A stretch of DNA of 64,000 nt from an uncultured Cohaesibacter sp. (GCF_963667045.1 NZ_OY762934.1:5177084-5241083), one strand, 5' to 3'; positions 9,274 to 19,307 are shown, counted from the stretch's first letter. Notes: generated by a model not told the origin, from the letters alone. Numbers and translations: made by a program.

Positions 9274-11055
9274 ATGCATCCTTATCGCAGCCATACCTGT
9301 GGCGATCTCCGTGATAGCCATGTGGGCGAAAACGTTCGTCTGTCCGGTTGGGTACACCGTGTACGCGACCATGGCGGTCTTCTTTTCATCGATTTGCGCG
9401 ACCAGTATGGTCTCACCCAGGTCGTGGCTGATCCGGATTCTCCAGCTTTCACCGACGCTGAAAAAGTGCGTGGGGAGTGGTGCATCAGGGTCGAAGGCGA
9501 GGTCAAGGCTCGCTCGGAAGACACCATCAACGAGACGTTGCCGACCGGCAAGATCGAAATCTTCATCTCCAAGCTGGACGTTCTGGGCGCTTCCAAAGAG
9601 CTGCCTCTTCCGGTCTTCGGTGAGCCGGACTATCCGGAAGATACGCGTCTCAAATACCGCTTCCTCGACTTGCGCCGCGAAACCTTGCACGCAAACATCC
9701 TGAAGCGCTCCGCCATCATCGCCTCGGCACGCCGTCGCATGAATGCTATCGGGTTCAACGAATTCCAGACACCAATCCTGACGGCTTCCTCTCCGGAAGG
9801 CGCCCGTGACTTCCTGGTGCCTTCGCGCATTCATCCGGGCAAGTTCTACGCCCTGCCGCAGGCTCCGCAGCAGTTCAAGCAGCTGTTGATGATGTCCGGT
9901 TTCGACAAGTATTTCCAGATTGCCCCATGCTTCCGCGATGAAGACCCGCGCGCAGACCGTCTGCCGGGCGAGTTCTATCAGCTCGATATGGAAATGAGCT
10001 TTGTCGAGCAGGAAGACATTCTGAACACCATGGAACCGGTCATTCGCGGCCTGTTCGAGGAATTTGCCGAAGGCAAGCCTGTGACGCAGGAATTCCCGCG
10101 CATTCCTTACAAGGAATCGCTGCGCAAATATGGCTCCGACAAGCCTGACTTGCGTATTCCGATTGTCATGGAAGAAGTATCCGACCACTTCCGCGGCTCG
10201 GGCTTCAAGATTTTTGCCCGCATGCTTGAAGAAGGCAGCAACGAAGTCTGGGGTATCCCGGCCAAGACCGGCGGTGCCCGGACCTTCTGCGACCGCATGA
10301 ACAGCTGGGCCCAGAGCGAAGGCCAGGCTGGCCTTGGCTACATCTTCTGGCGCAAGGGCGAAGACGGATCTCTGGAAGGGGCTGGTCCTCTTGCCAAGAA
10401 TATCGGTCCGGAACGCACGGACGCCATCCGCACCCAGCTCGGACTGGATGCCGGTGACGCCTGCTTCTTTGTTGCCGGTGATCCGAAGAAATTCTACGAC
10501 TTTGCCGGTCGTGCCCGTAACCGGGTTGGTGAAGAGCTCAACCTTATCGATCGTGATCGCTTCGATCTGTGCTGGATCGTCGACTTCCCGATGTATGAGT
10601 GGAACGAAGACGAAGAGAAGGTGGACTTCTGCCACAACCCGTTCTCCATGCCGAAAGGCGCGCTGGAAGGGCTGGAAAACACCGATCCGCTTGAACTGGA
10701 CGCCTATCAGTATGACATTGTCTGCAACGGCTATGAGATCGGATCGGGTGCCATTCGTAACCACAGCATCGAAGTCATGAAGAAGGCGTTCGAGATTGCC
10801 GGTTACAGTGAAGACATTCTGCAGGAACGGTTCGGCGGCATGTATCGCGCGTTCCAGTATGGCGCTCCTCCGCATGGTGGCATGGCTGCCGGCATGGATC
10901 GTATCATCATGCTGCTCTGCGGCACACCGAACCTGCGCGAAATCTCGCTGTTCCCGATGAACCAGCAGGCTCAGGACCTGTTGATGGGAGCGCCGAGCGA
11001 TGCCACCAACCAGCAGCTTCGCGAATTGCACCTGCGTCTTAATCTTCCGGAATAA
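9274..11055 (+). CDS. aspS: Aspartyl-tRNA synthetase (probably Asp/Asn non-discriminating)
   Basis: A 593-residue class II synthetase that charges tRNA-Asp. The order is an N-terminal OB-fold anticodon domain ([23 protein letters not shown]), a catalytic core with motif 2 ([11 protein letters not shown]), the bacterial GAD insertion, and motif 3 near the C-terminus (GMDRIIMLL). The start at ATG 9274 was preferred because [12 protein letters not shown] is the family start; 42 upstream in-frame codons are not family-like. The anticodon domain has RDHGG around His33 where E. coli has RDLGS. A His at this place is associated with enzymes that also charge tRNA-Asn for GatCAB amidation, so relaxed specificity is inferred. 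Confidence 0.95.
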   Translation: MHPYRSHTCGDLRDSHVGENVRLSGWVHRVRDHGGLLFIDLRDQYGLTQVVADPDSPAFTDAEKVRGEWCIRVEGEVKARSEDTINETLPTGKIEIFISKLDVLGASKELPLPVFGEPDYPEDTRLKYRFLDLRRETLHANILKRSAIIASARRRMNAIGFNEFQTPILTASSPEGARDFLVPSRIHPGKFYALPQAPQQFKQLLMMSGFDKYFQIAPCFRDEDPRADRLPGEFYQLDMEMSFVEQEDILNTMEPVIRGLFEEFAEGKPVTQEFPRIPYKESLRKYGSDKPDLRIPIVMEEVSDHFRGSGFKIFARMLEEGSNEVWGIPAKTGGARTFCDRMNSWAQSEGQAGLGYIFWRKGEDGSLEGAGPLAKNIGPERTDAIRTQLGLDAGDACFFVAGDPKKFYDFAGRARNRVGEELNLIDRDRFDLCWIVDFPMYEWNEDEEKVDFCHNPFSMPKGALEGLENTDPLELDAYQYDIVCNGYEIGSGAIRNHSIEVMKKAFEIAGYSEDILQERFGGMYRAFQYGAPPHGGMAAGMDRIIMLLCGTPNLREISLFPMNQQAQDLLMGAPSDATNQQLRELHLRLNLPE

Positions 11056-11084
11056 GAAACGCTTGCAAGCGGATGAATTACATG

Positions 11085-11115
11085 AAAAAGGCGGCTTTCA
11101 AAGCCGCCTTTTTCT
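11085..11115 (+). terminator. Terminator after aspS
   Basis: A strong symmetrical hairpin (AAAAAGGCGGCTT, loop of a few bases, AAGCCGCCTTTTT) 30 bases after the aspS stop. Because it has A-runs and T-runs on opposite arms, it can also end the leftward gene whose stop is at 11152. Confidence 0.9.
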
Positions 11116-11151
11116 TTGCCTGTTGCGATGCCTTGATTAACGGATTTGCCG

Positions 11152-13329
11152 TTAATCGTTGTTGGCAATCACGCCGATCGCCAGAATATAGGGGATCTGC
11201 TGAGGTGCGGTCGCAGCCAGCCCGAGAAGCTGGGCCAGAGGCACCGGACTGGACGGGCTGAGAGTGACTTTCAGGCTCTGCGGGTCGTTGAAGAAACGGT
11301 CGACTTCCGCGCCGACAGAATCGGCGAAGGCCGGTTCGGTCAAGCCGCTGATCATGGCCTTGACTTGCATTCCGGCCATGCTCCGGATCTGGTCCGGCCC
11401 CATTCCCATGGCGCCACCGGCAAGATTGATCAACTCGTTGAGCCCGCCAAGATCCTTGAGGGTCAGGGAAGCTGGCAATACGGTGCCCGTGGCCATGATG
11501 GCCTGAGCGGTTTCCGGCTTGTCCAGATAGTCGCGCATGACACCGCCGACGCCCATGTTGCCATAGAGGGCGGCGACGCCCGGCAGTTCCAGATTGAGCG
11601 GATCGACCATGTAGGTCTGGCTTTCATCGTCCCAGATGAGGTTCAGCTCTTCGTTGACCGTGAGGGCATCGAGACCGAGCTGATCGAGGAATACGCTGGC
11701 CAGCGGGTGCTTGATCAGGGCTTTCGAAATCTTCAGATTGTCGATTTTTGTCGAGATTTCGACCGGAATGGCCAGCCCGGCGCGGTCATAGCGGATGCTG
11801 GCGCCATTGGCACTCACCTCATTGCTCTCCTGATCGGTATAGTCGAGGCCGGACAGGGCAAGGGTCATCGCGTTCGGGGCAAGTCTAGCCACCTCGCTGC
11901 CTTTCGGCTCCTTGTCTTCCATGATCGACTGCCACATGACGCGCTCGATGTCCTGGTAGTCAGCGAACTCGAGATCATCGATGGCCAGACGCCCGAGCTT
12001 GAAGGTGATGGACGGTGGTCCGGCATAGCTCATGCCCGAAATGGAAGATTCCTTGATGCCGTAGCTGCTGATGCCTGCCTGTCTGATGGTGTCAAAGCCG
12101 AACTGTGCATTCTGACCACCATACGGGCCTTCGGGTATCTTGATCTGAGCATCGGTTCTGCCCAGTTCGGAAAGCCCCAGAGAGAAGCTTCTGATGAGAT
12201 CGAAGCTGGCCGTCATGAGCGCCTTCTGATCCTCTTCTGACAGGTCATCCGGGGTGAGGTCCTGAGCAATCATCTTGTCGAGCAGTGGAACGAGATAGGA
12301 AGCCGGTTGCTTGACGGTAATGTCAGACTGTATGGCAGGTCCGATCTTGACCTCGGCGAGATTGGGAATGGTCAGGCTGGCGCCAGCCATTTCGACCTTT
12401 TTCAGCGCGTCTCTCGTTCCTTCAATGGCGGTCGCGTTGGGGTCGATTGCACTCCACAGCGCACCCACGTCATAGCCTTCGTAACGGGTCTTGTCGATCA
12501 AGTAGGTAATGTGGACCGGTTGATCCCCTGCCTGATTTTCGGCCTGATCTGAGGCGGGCGGAAGACTGCCCTTGTCGTCGATGATCATGTCCGTCTTCTG
12601 ATAGGCAACCTCATAGTTGCCGATCCTGCCGTTATGGACGTCAGACACCGACATCGGCCCGGTTTCTGTTGTCTGGATGGGGTCTTGCGATCCGGCCATA
12701 TATTGTTTGACGACCAAACCGTCGAGGGTGGTTTCATCGTAGCCTGACTGCAGCAGCAACGGGCGGACATAGTCCAGAACGCTGCCGATGGGACGCGACG
12801 GTGCGATCTTGAACTCGCCAAGGAATGGGGAATAGGCCGCTGCCATGGTGCCCTTGCCAAGAGATTGCAGCTCAATCCGCGTGTCGTCGGCCGTTCCCGG
12901 AGAATCGAAATCCATTGCTCCGCTCAAGGTGTCGATCGTGAGGGTATCGTAGGCCCAGCCCTGTTCCTGCAGATGAAGGCCGGTATAGACCGCAGTGGGG
13001 ATGGTGATCTCAGCGCTGATCTTCAGGTCGCTGTTGCCGCTACCGCTACCCTCTTTTGACATGCTGTCTTTGCTGGCGCTATCTCCCGCCTTGCTGGCCA
13101 TGGTCTTCTTTGGCATCGGCAGGGTGAATTCGGTCTTGTACAGGAGATTCTGTACGGTCAGACTGTCGGACGCCTCGTTATAGTGTACGGAGCCTGCCGT
13201 TACGGTCAGCAATCCGGACTGATTGAGGTCCTTCATGATTGCATCCCAGGTCTTTTCGGCTTCGCTTTGTGCCTGCACGACAGCGGTCGAAACCAGAAGT
13301 ATGCCCAGGGTCAGACATGAACGTTTCAT
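11152..13329 (-). CDS. Large exported protein of unknown function
   Basis: Encodes 725 residues. A clear Sec signal peptide opens it (KRSCLTLGILLVSTAVVQAQ), so the product is periplasmic or surface-exposed. I recognise no catalytic motif. The body alternates short strands and acidic loops and contains repeated segments of similar flavour that speak of FDLIRSFSLGLSEL, LSGLDYTD and LKDLGGLNELINLAGG type helices, suggesting a repetitive beta-rich scaffold. The start at 13329 was chosen because GGGAGA lies about 10 bases upstream; a TTG 6 codons earlier overlaps that site. It converges with aspS and shares its terminator. Function unknown. Confidence 0.75.
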   Translation of the reverse strand: MKRSCLTLGILLVSTAVVQAQSEAEKTWDAIMKDLNQSGLLTVTAGSVHYNEASDSLTVQNLLYKTEFTLPMPKKTMASKAGDSASKDSMSKEGSGSGNSDLKISAEITIPTAVYTGLHLQEQGWAYDTLTIDTLSGAMDFDSPGTADDTRIELQSLGKGTMAAAYSPFLGEFKIAPSRPIGSVLDYVRPLLLQSGYDETTLDGLVVKQYMAGSQDPIQTTETGPMSVSDVHNGRIGNYEVAYQKTDMIIDDKGSLPPASDQAENQAGDQPVHITYLIDKTRYEGYDVGALWSAIDPNATAIEGTRDALKKVEMAGASLTIPNLAEVKIGPAIQSDITVKQPASYLVPLLDKMIAQDLTPDDLSEEDQKALMTASFDLIRSFSLGLSELGRTDAQIKIPEGPYGGQNAQFGFDTIRQAGISSYGIKESSISGMSYAGPPSITFKLGRLAIDDLEFADYQDIERVMWQSIMEDKEPKGSEVARLAPNAMTLALSGLDYTDQESNEVSANGASIRYDRAGLAIPVEISTKIDNLKISKALIKHPLASVFLDQLGLDALTVNEELNLIWDDESQTYMVDPLNLELPGVAALYGNMGVGGVMRDYLDKPETAQAIMATGTVLPASLTLKDLGGLNELINLAGGAMGMGPDQIRSMAGMQVKAMISGLTEPAFADSVGAEVDRFFNDPQSLKVTLSPSSPVPLAQLLGLAATAPQQIPYILAIGVIANND

Positions 13330-13659
13330 ATGGTTGGAGTCTCCCAAAATTGATGAGTATGCCTGTCAAATATCGGTATTGCTGCAAACCCAGCCTCGGA
13401 ATGAGCCGAAATCTGCGCATTTTGCCGCAGGTTCCTGACTGATTCCGCGTTGAACCGGACGGCATGATCGTCAAAACCCACTCTATGGTCGTTTTTACCA
13501 GTACTCAGTTGGTATTCTGCCTATTTGCAGGCGCTTTGCAACCGTGCTGGTATAGCAATTCCTAGAAAGAATGCTGGTTGAGCATCAAGGCAAGAATATG
13601 GTTAATCATATATTAGCGGTCCATCGCTACTCTCTCAGGAGACTAACGGGAATCTTACC
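13330..13659. other. Divergent promoter region
   Basis: About 330 bases between two divergent genes. The leader of the leftward gene has a stretch at 13393-13416 that is almost the same as one in the nrdJ leader (31150-31173); see findings. AT-rich sequence around 13540-13620 probably holds the promoter of the EAL gene that begins at 13660. No gene seen. Confidence 0.5.
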
Positions 13660-15306
13660 TTGAAGAATCAATTTCGCTCCATAATCCTGCTGTTTCTTGG
13701 CGTGGTTCTCGGCGTGCTGCCTCTGTTTGCCGCCCATATCGCCATGCGGGATTATGTCATGACGCGGGGTGAGAATTTCCTTGATCAGACAGCCGAGCGA
13801 ACGCTCATGCGCGCAGAGGGCTTTGTGCAGGATGCGGTTGATGTTCTTTCCGCCCTTCCACACTATCGGGTTCCTGTCTGTGATGATGCTCTGAGAGAGA
13901 GCTTTCGTGTCATGAAGATGCGCCATACGGAGATCCATGATGTGGGGCTGCTCTATAACGGCGAGTATATGTATTGCTCATCCATGAAAGGCAGTACCCA
14001 TCTCGGGGCGGCATCTGAAGCTTCTCCCGGAGCGGTGGCTCATCTCAGTTTTCGTGCTGTGCAGGACAATCTGACGGACAAGAACGGGCTGTTGGTGGAG
14101 TGGACCATTTCAAAGTTCGTGTCGATCGGAGCATTTATTCGGGTCGATAGCCTCGGCGAACAGTCGATGCAAACCGATCTTGCCAACTCCTATCGGCTGT
14201 CGCTGAAGCTCGATAACGGGGGTGTCGTTACCAGCAGCACCCCGGAAAGCCGACTGCAGGAGAGGGCACCTTTTTACCAGTTCAAGCCATCGAAAGAGTG
14301 GACACGGGATCTGATCGAACGGGAGGCCATTTCAAGCCGTTATCCGCTGGTTGTTTCGGTTGCGATCCCGTTTCATGCGGTATGGGAGTCCTATGGTGGG
14401 GTGATCAACGTGATCGACGCGTTCGGCATTTTCACCGGCGTGCTGGTCATGTTTCTGTTTGTGCGCATGGCTGTGCGCAAACCCGATCCCTATGTCAGTC
14501 TTGAAAAGGCGATCCGTCGCAAGGAATTCGTGCCCTATTACCAGCCGATTCTGGATATCCAGAGCGGGCGTCTGGCTGGTTGCGAAGTGCTGGTTCGCTG
14601 GCGAAAGCCTGATGGGACGGTTGTTTCGCCCGGCCATTTCATCGACATGGCCGAATCCACCGGTTTGGCGCTACCGATGACCGGACTCCTGATGGAGCAA
14701 GTGGCCAAGGATCTCTCTGCCAGCTATGCCGATCATCCTGATCTGAAGGTTGCCATCAACCTGTTCAACCGGCATTTCGATGACCTGGCGATTGTACGTG
14801 AGGTGGAGCAGGTTTTCGGCAATTCCGGCGTTCGGTTCAGCCAGCTCGTGTTTGAGGTGACAGAACGTTTGCCGCTCGAGAATCTGGATCGGGCAAGAGC
14901 CATCATTGTGCGCATGCAGGAATTGGGGATTCGCGTTGCTCTGGACGATGCTGGCACCGGTCATGGCGGTTTTGCCTATCTGCAGAAGCTCGGAATGGAC
15001 ATCATCAAGATCGACAAGCTGTTTGTCGACAATATCACTGCAGACAGCAAGCATGTTCCCATCATCGATTCCCTCAGCCAGATGGCCAAGGGCATGGACA
15101 TGGTGGTGGTTGCCGAGGGCGTGGAAACGGACGATCAGCTGGACTATCTGCGGCGGTCCGGTATTGATGAGGCGCAGGGCTTCCTGTTCTCGCCGGCCTT
15201 GCCCGCCTCGGCCTATTTGCAACTGGTCGATGCCCTAGGTGGGGGGCGTCGGCAGAAAGCCATTGAAGACGGTTCGGATAGAAGCAAAGTGGACCTCGCT
15301 TCCTGA
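13660..15306 (+). CDS. CSS-motif/EAL c-di-GMP phosphodiesterase, copy 1
   Basis: A 548-residue inner-membrane protein. Residues 1-30 form a membrane segment. A periplasmic CSS-type sensor follows, with paired cysteines (VCDD near 69 and YCSS near 106), and a second membrane segment lies near 250. The cytoplasmic EAL domain spans about 280-530. Catalytic signatures are present: EVLVRW (EAL motif), NLFNRH, FEVTER, DDAGTGH, KIDK and AEGVET. It should hydrolyse c-di-GMP, with activity set by the redox state of the cysteines as in E. coli PdeC-type proteins (family knowledge). The start is TTG; AGGAGA lies 18 bases upstream, a little far. Tandem with a paralogue. Confidence 0.88.
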   Translation: MKNQFRSIILLFLGVVLGVLPLFAAHIAMRDYVMTRGENFLDQTAERTLMRAEGFVQDAVDVLSALPHYRVPVCDDALRESFRVMKMRHTEIHDVGLLYNGEYMYCSSMKGSTHLGAASEASPGAVAHLSFRAVQDNLTDKNGLLVEWTISKFVSIGAFIRVDSLGEQSMQTDLANSYRLSLKLDNGGVVTSSTPESRLQERAPFYQFKPSKEWTRDLIEREAISSRYPLVVSVAIPFHAVWESYGGVINVIDAFGIFTGVLVMFLFVRMAVRKPDPYVSLEKAIRRKEFVPYYQPILDIQSGRLAGCEVLVRWRKPDGTVVSPGHFIDMAESTGLALPMTGLLMEQVAKDLSASYADHPDLKVAINLFNRHFDDLAIVREVEQVFGNSGVRFSQLVFEVTERLPLENLDRARAIIVRMQELGIRVALDDAGTGHGGFAYLQKLGMDIIKIDKLFVDNITADSKHVPIIDSLSQMAKGMDMVVVAEGVETDDQLDYLRRSGIDEAQGFLFSPALPASAYLQLVDALGGGRRQKAIEDGSDRSKVDLAS

Positions 15307-15510
15307 GCACTCTGCATGGTGCAGCAGACGATGGATCGGGATACCAACTGGGGGGCGCCTTCCCGTCTACTCATCACACGGAATTGTTTCTGCTTCTTGC
15401 TGGTTGCGACAACTGCCAAAGCGCCGGGAAAGTTGGATAAGTTTTAAAAAATCAACAGAATTTTCACTGATTTATGATCAAATTGGCTCGATTTATCTTG
15501 GCGGGGCGAC

Positions 15511-17124
15511 ATGATCAGAAATGCCAGAAAAATAGCTGGATACACGCTTTTGGCGGCTGCGGTGGCAGGAATGCTTACCTCTGGTATGCAATATGTCATG
15601 CGCTGGCAAGCCGAAAAGGATATCAAGGCTGATCTGACCATTTCTGCCGACCTGATGCTTGAGCGAGTGGAAAAGGCAACGGAAGCGGCCATTGACGTGC
15701 TCACCGAGCTGGCCAAGTCTCCCGGGCTTTCGTGCACCAGCGACCATCGCTATCGCTACAGCGAGGCGGCGCGTTCCACTGCATGGATCGACACCATCGG
15801 GCTGGTGGATCGGGCGGGCAATCTGGTGTGTACAGATCTGGGGCAGTCGGCTCGACAGACCGGTTTGCTTCCGGCCTATCAGTCCAATGGCAGGGACATC
15901 ACGCTTTCGCTGTCGGCTGAGAGCGGCAAGGATGCGATCCCCTCGCTGCTAGTTGTCCGGCATGTTGCCAGTGGACGACGGCTTGTGGCGCGGATACCCG
16001 GTGAGCTGATCCGGCTTGATCCCGTGCGCAACGATCTCAGGGGCTATCGCTATGCCATGCTGTCGCTGATCGGGGACAGCCATTGGTTCATTCTGGAGCC
16101 GGAAGAGTCGGGTGGTGCGTTCATCGACCGTGTTTCCGAGAGTTCCGAGTTTCTGCCCTTCGAAGTCCATATGGCCGTTTCCGAAGCGGCCATTGCCGCT
16201 GTCACGCGAGACAAGCGGGACTTCATCAACCTGATTGGTGCGTTCATCGGTCTCGTCCTGATGGGCATTGGCTGGCATTTCGGGCGCTATCGTACCACTG
16301 GCGCGGACATCATTCTGGATGCGCTGGAAAATGGCGAGATTGTTCCCTATATGCAACCGATTATCCATCTGGATACCGGGGCCATCATGGGTTGTGAGGT
16401 GCTGGCGCGCTGGAACAAACCTGATGGAAGCGTTGTTTCTCCGGGAGAATTCATTCCGCTGGCGCAGAACTATCGGCTCACCCGCGAGGTGACCTGCCAC
16501 ATCATGCGGCAGAGCTGCGAGATGCTTGATCCGGTTGTGATGGAGGGGCAGGTCTTCAAGGTGGCCCTTAATCTGTTCTCGCACCAGATGATTGATGATT
16601 CCATCGTGACCGATATCGAGGATGTGTTCAAGGACAGCAAACTCGGCTTCTCCAATCTGATTTTCGAAATATCGGACCGCGTTCCGATCCAGCAGATGGA
16701 TCTGGCCATTGACGTCATCAGCCAGATCCGCGCGCTCGGTGCCGAGATTGCTCTTGATGATGTCGGCTCAGGGCATAGCGGGCTTTATAACCTGACGTCG
16801 ATCAGCGTCGATATCGTCAAGCTCGACAAGCTGCTGATTGATGCACTGGAAGGCGGATTTGCTGGTCTTGAACTGGTGCAGGGGCTGATTTCGCTGGCCA
16901 AGCGGCTCAACATCGGTGTCATCGCCGAAGGGGTGGAAACCGAAGAGCAGGTCATCCAGTTGCGCAAAATGGGTGTCTCTGCCGCTCAGGGCTATCTGTT
17001 TGCGCCACCGCTTCCCGGGGCCTCTTTCTGCGAGCTGATGAAAGTGGCAAGGCGCCACAAGGATGATGTCGGTGCGCCGCCTGCAGGGCTGGAGTCTGGC
17101 TCGGACACAGTAAAGGCAGCGTGA
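15511..17124 (+). CDS. CSS-motif/EAL c-di-GMP phosphodiesterase, copy 2
   Basis: A 537-residue paralogue of the preceding gene with the same plan: N-terminal membrane segment, periplasmic sensor with cysteines (SCTSD near 72, VCTD near 107), a second membrane segment near 240, then a cytoplasmic EAL domain. The motifs are EVLARW, NLFSHQ, FEISDR, DDVGSGH, KLDK and AEGVETEEQ. The usual second glutamate of the E-x-T-E motif is Asp here. That residue anchors loop 6 in characterised EAL enzymes, so activity could be reduced. It is separated from copy 1 by about 200 bases, so it may have its own promoter. Confidence 0.88.
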   Translation: MIRNARKIAGYTLLAAAVAGMLTSGMQYVMRWQAEKDIKADLTISADLMLERVEKATEAAIDVLTELAKSPGLSCTSDHRYRYSEAARSTAWIDTIGLVDRAGNLVCTDLGQSARQTGLLPAYQSNGRDITLSLSAESGKDAIPSLLVVRHVASGRRLVARIPGELIRLDPVRNDLRGYRYAMLSLIGDSHWFILEPEESGGAFIDRVSESSEFLPFEVHMAVSEAAIAAVTRDKRDFINLIGAFIGLVLMGIGWHFGRYRTTGADIILDALENGEIVPYMQPIIHLDTGAIMGCEVLARWNKPDGSVVSPGEFIPLAQNYRLTREVTCHIMRQSCEMLDPVVMEGQVFKVALNLFSHQMIDDSIVTDIEDVFKDSKLGFSNLIFEISDRVPIQQMDLAIDVISQIRALGAEIALDDVGSGHSGLYNLTSISVDIVKLDKLLIDALEGGFAGLELVQGLISLAKRLNIGVIAEGVETEEQVIQLRKMGVSAAQGYLFAPPLPGASFCELMKVARRHKDDVGAPPAGLESGSDTVKAA

Positions 17125-17135
17125 CGCTGCCTTTT
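17115..17135 (+). terminator. Terminator overlapping the stop of EAL copy 2
   Basis: Stem GGCAGCG / CGCTGCC with the gene's own TGA stop as the three-base loop, followed by TTTTCTATTT. The stop codon lies inside the terminator hairpin. Confidence 0.8.
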
Positions 17136-17171
17136 CTATTTCCAATGAAATGATGTTCAAGTCCGGCGTTC

Positions 17172-18659
17172 TTACTGGAACGCTGTCTCGGCAAAGCTAC
17201 GCAGCTTGCGTGAATGCAGCCGTTCAACGGGCATTTCACGCAGGGCTTCCATGGCCTTGATGCCGATCTTGAGGTGCTGCTGGACCTGCTGTGTGTAGAA
17301 GTCACTTGCCATGCCGGGCAGCTTCAGCTCGCCATGCAACGGTTTGTCCGAGACGCAAAGCAGGGTGCCATAGGGTACGCGGAAGCGGAAGCCATTGGCC
17401 GCGATGGTGGCTGATTCCATATCGAGGCCGATGGCGCGAGACTGGGACAGGCGTTCAACGGGCTCGCGATGGTCGCGCAATTCCCAGTTCCGGTTGTCGA
17501 TGCTGGCGACCGTTCCCGTGCGCATGATGCGCTTGAGCTCATAATTCTTGAGGCCGGTGATATCGGCAACTGCATCTTCGAGGGCGACCTGAATTTCTGC
17601 AAGGGCCGGAATGGGAACCCATGTCGGCAGGTCTGCATCGAGCACGTGATCCTCGCGTACATAGCCGTGTGCCAGCACATAGTCGCCGAGACGTTGGGTG
17701 TTGCGCAGACCGGCACAGTGGCCCAGCATGAGCCATGCGTGCGGGCGCAGAACTGCGATGTGGTCGGTAATGGTCTTGGCGTTGGATGGCCCGACGCCGA
17801 TATTGACCAGTGTTATGCCGTCGCGGTTCGGGCGTTTCAGATGGTATGCGGGCATCTGCGGCTGGTGAGCAGGGGCTTCGCCCTCAACCGGCTGGGAGTA
17901 GCCGGACGGGATGATCTGATTGCCAACCTCAACGAAGGCTTCATAATCGGTCGAGCCCGATGCCATCTGTTCCTTGGCCCAGTTCACGAACTCGTCGATA
18001 TAGAACTGATAGTTTGTGAACAGGACAAAATTCTGGAAATGCTCCGGCCTTGTCGCCGTGTAGTGCGCCAGACGGTGCAGGGAATAGTCGATGCGAGGTC
18101 CGGTGAAGGGAGCGAGCGGCACGATATCGTCGGGGCCGTAATGCTGCGTTCCGTTGACGATGGCGTCATCGGTGATCGCCAGATCCGGCACATCAAACAC
18201 GTCGCGTAACGGCCGAGACCATGTTTCGGGAAGTGCACCTTCCACATTCATGCCATTTGGCCAGGCAAAATGAATGGGGATCGGCGTGTCGGACGGGCCG
18301 ACCTCAATGGCGACATTGTGGTTCGACAACAGCAGCTCGATCTGTTGCTTGAGATAGTGGCTGAAGAGATCCGGCCGCGTGATGGTGGTCGTATAGGTGC
18401 CCGGGCCGGGAACATGACCGAAAGACAAACGCGAGTCGATCTGTGCGTGCGTGTCGGTCGTCATGCGGATTTCAGGATAGGTGGCGCGATAGCGTCCCGT
18501 CGAGGGAACATCATTGCGCGCGACACGCGTGAAGGCATCTCTGAGGAATTCGGTATGGACTTCGTAAATATCCAGCAGCCGCTGGATCGCAGCCTCGGCG
18601 TCACGGAAGGTTGCATGGCTGAAGCGATCCGGCGCGATCGTGGAAAAGGCTGTTTTCAT
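17172..18659 (-). CDS. amn: AMP nucleosidase
   Basis: A 495-residue enzyme that splits AMP into adenine and ribose-5-phosphate. The N-terminal AMP nucleosidase domain covers about the first 180 residues. The C-terminal half is the nucleoside phosphorylase-like catalytic domain (NIGVGPSNAKTITDH, MLGHCAGLRN, LDMESATIAANGFRFRVPYG), where the ME pair in DMES binds the ribose. AAGGAGA lies directly against the first in-frame ATG, so the second ATG at 18659 (MKTAFS), at proper spacing, was chosen. It converges with the EAL genes. Confidence 0.93.
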   Translation of the reverse strand: MKTAFSTIAPDRFSHATFRDAEAAIQRLLDIYEVHTEFLRDAFTRVARNDVPSTGRYRATYPEIRMTTDTHAQIDSRLSFGHVPGPGTYTTTITRPDLFSHYLKQQIELLLSNHNVAIEVGPSDTPIPIHFAWPNGMNVEGALPETWSRPLRDVFDVPDLAITDDAIVNGTQHYGPDDIVPLAPFTGPRIDYSLHRLAHYTATRPEHFQNFVLFTNYQFYIDEFVNWAKEQMASGSTDYEAFVEVGNQIIPSGYSQPVEGEAPAHQPQMPAYHLKRPNRDGITLVNIGVGPSNAKTITDHIAVLRPHAWLMLGHCAGLRNTQRLGDYVLAHGYVREDHVLDADLPTWVPIPALAEIQVALEDAVADITGLKNYELKRIMRTGTVASIDNRNWELRDHREPVERLSQSRAIGLDMESATIAANGFRFRVPYGTLLCVSDKPLHGELKLPGMASDFYTQQVQQHLKIGIKAMEALREMPVERLHSRKLRSFAETAFQ

Positions 18660-18965
18660 TCTTTTCATTCTCCTTTTCCTCTGGCCTTTTCTGCTGTTTC
18701 TCCGAAAAGGTCAAGGAAAAATGTAATACGGGCAACGATAGGGTGCGTTGTGTTGCAATTATGTGTACGACAACTGGGTTTGATTGATTTGCGAAGGCTT
18801 TTTTTCGGTGGTTATAAATAGCGAGGCAAGGTGATTGACGAAAAGGCTTGCCTCTTCTCAGTTTTTTTACAAAGTGTAATTTATAGTGGTTGGCGACATG
18901 ATATAATACGCAAGTCTTGAGCGTTATTGTGGCTGAATTCCTGCCGTGCCGAAAGGGTTGATCTT
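18660..18965. other. Divergent, AT-rich promoter region
   Basis: About 306 bases between amn and a small rightward gene. It is visibly richer in A and T than the flanks, especially 18780-18910, and likely contains both promoters. No gene or strong hairpin recognised. Confidence 0.5.
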
Positions 18966-19307
18966 ATGAAAAGACGCTTTTCGTTCGCCGGTGTTAGAAC
19001 TCTTGTTTCTTGTGTCGGCTTGATATTGCTATCTGGGCTGCCGGCCTCTGCGGCCTGTCTCGAAAACGGGGCTGGGCGCACTCTCTATATTTTGATGCAG
19101 AGTGAGAGTGGCGACATAGAACGCAACCTGTCGGTTGGCGACGTCATTTGTCTCGATGTGGAAGAGAAGACCAGGGTTGACGCGAATATCCTGCCCTACG
19201 GCGGAGCGCGCTTTGGCTGCCGTTTCCAGCTGAACGGCCAGCAGCGGTTCGCCATTACCGAGTTTCATACGATGAACAAGTGCAAGTTTCTCGATCTTGG
19301 CAAGTAG
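18966..19307 (+). CDS. Small exported cysteine-containing protein
   Basis: Encodes 113 residues with a clear signal peptide (VSCVGLILLSGLPASA before ACLENG). The mature part of about 80 residues has four cysteines (ACLEN, VICLD, GCRFQ, KCKFLD), which suggests two disulfides in the periplasm. ATG 18966 was chosen over the upstream GTG-type opening because it places the signal peptide at the N-terminus. No family recognised. Confidence 0.65.
   Translation: MKRRFSFAGVRTLVSCVGLILLSGLPASAACLENGAGRTLYILMQSESGDIERNLSVGDVICLDVEEKTRVDANILPYGGARFGCRFQLNGQQRFAITEFHTMNKCKFLDLGK

Noticed and set aside
9268..11031. Leftward ORF of 587 codons opposite aspS, and similar long antisense ORFs opposite ppx, nrdJ, mrcA and rne
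   Set aside because: They are mirror frames of GC-rich codon use; the sense strands encode well-known proteins over the whole length.
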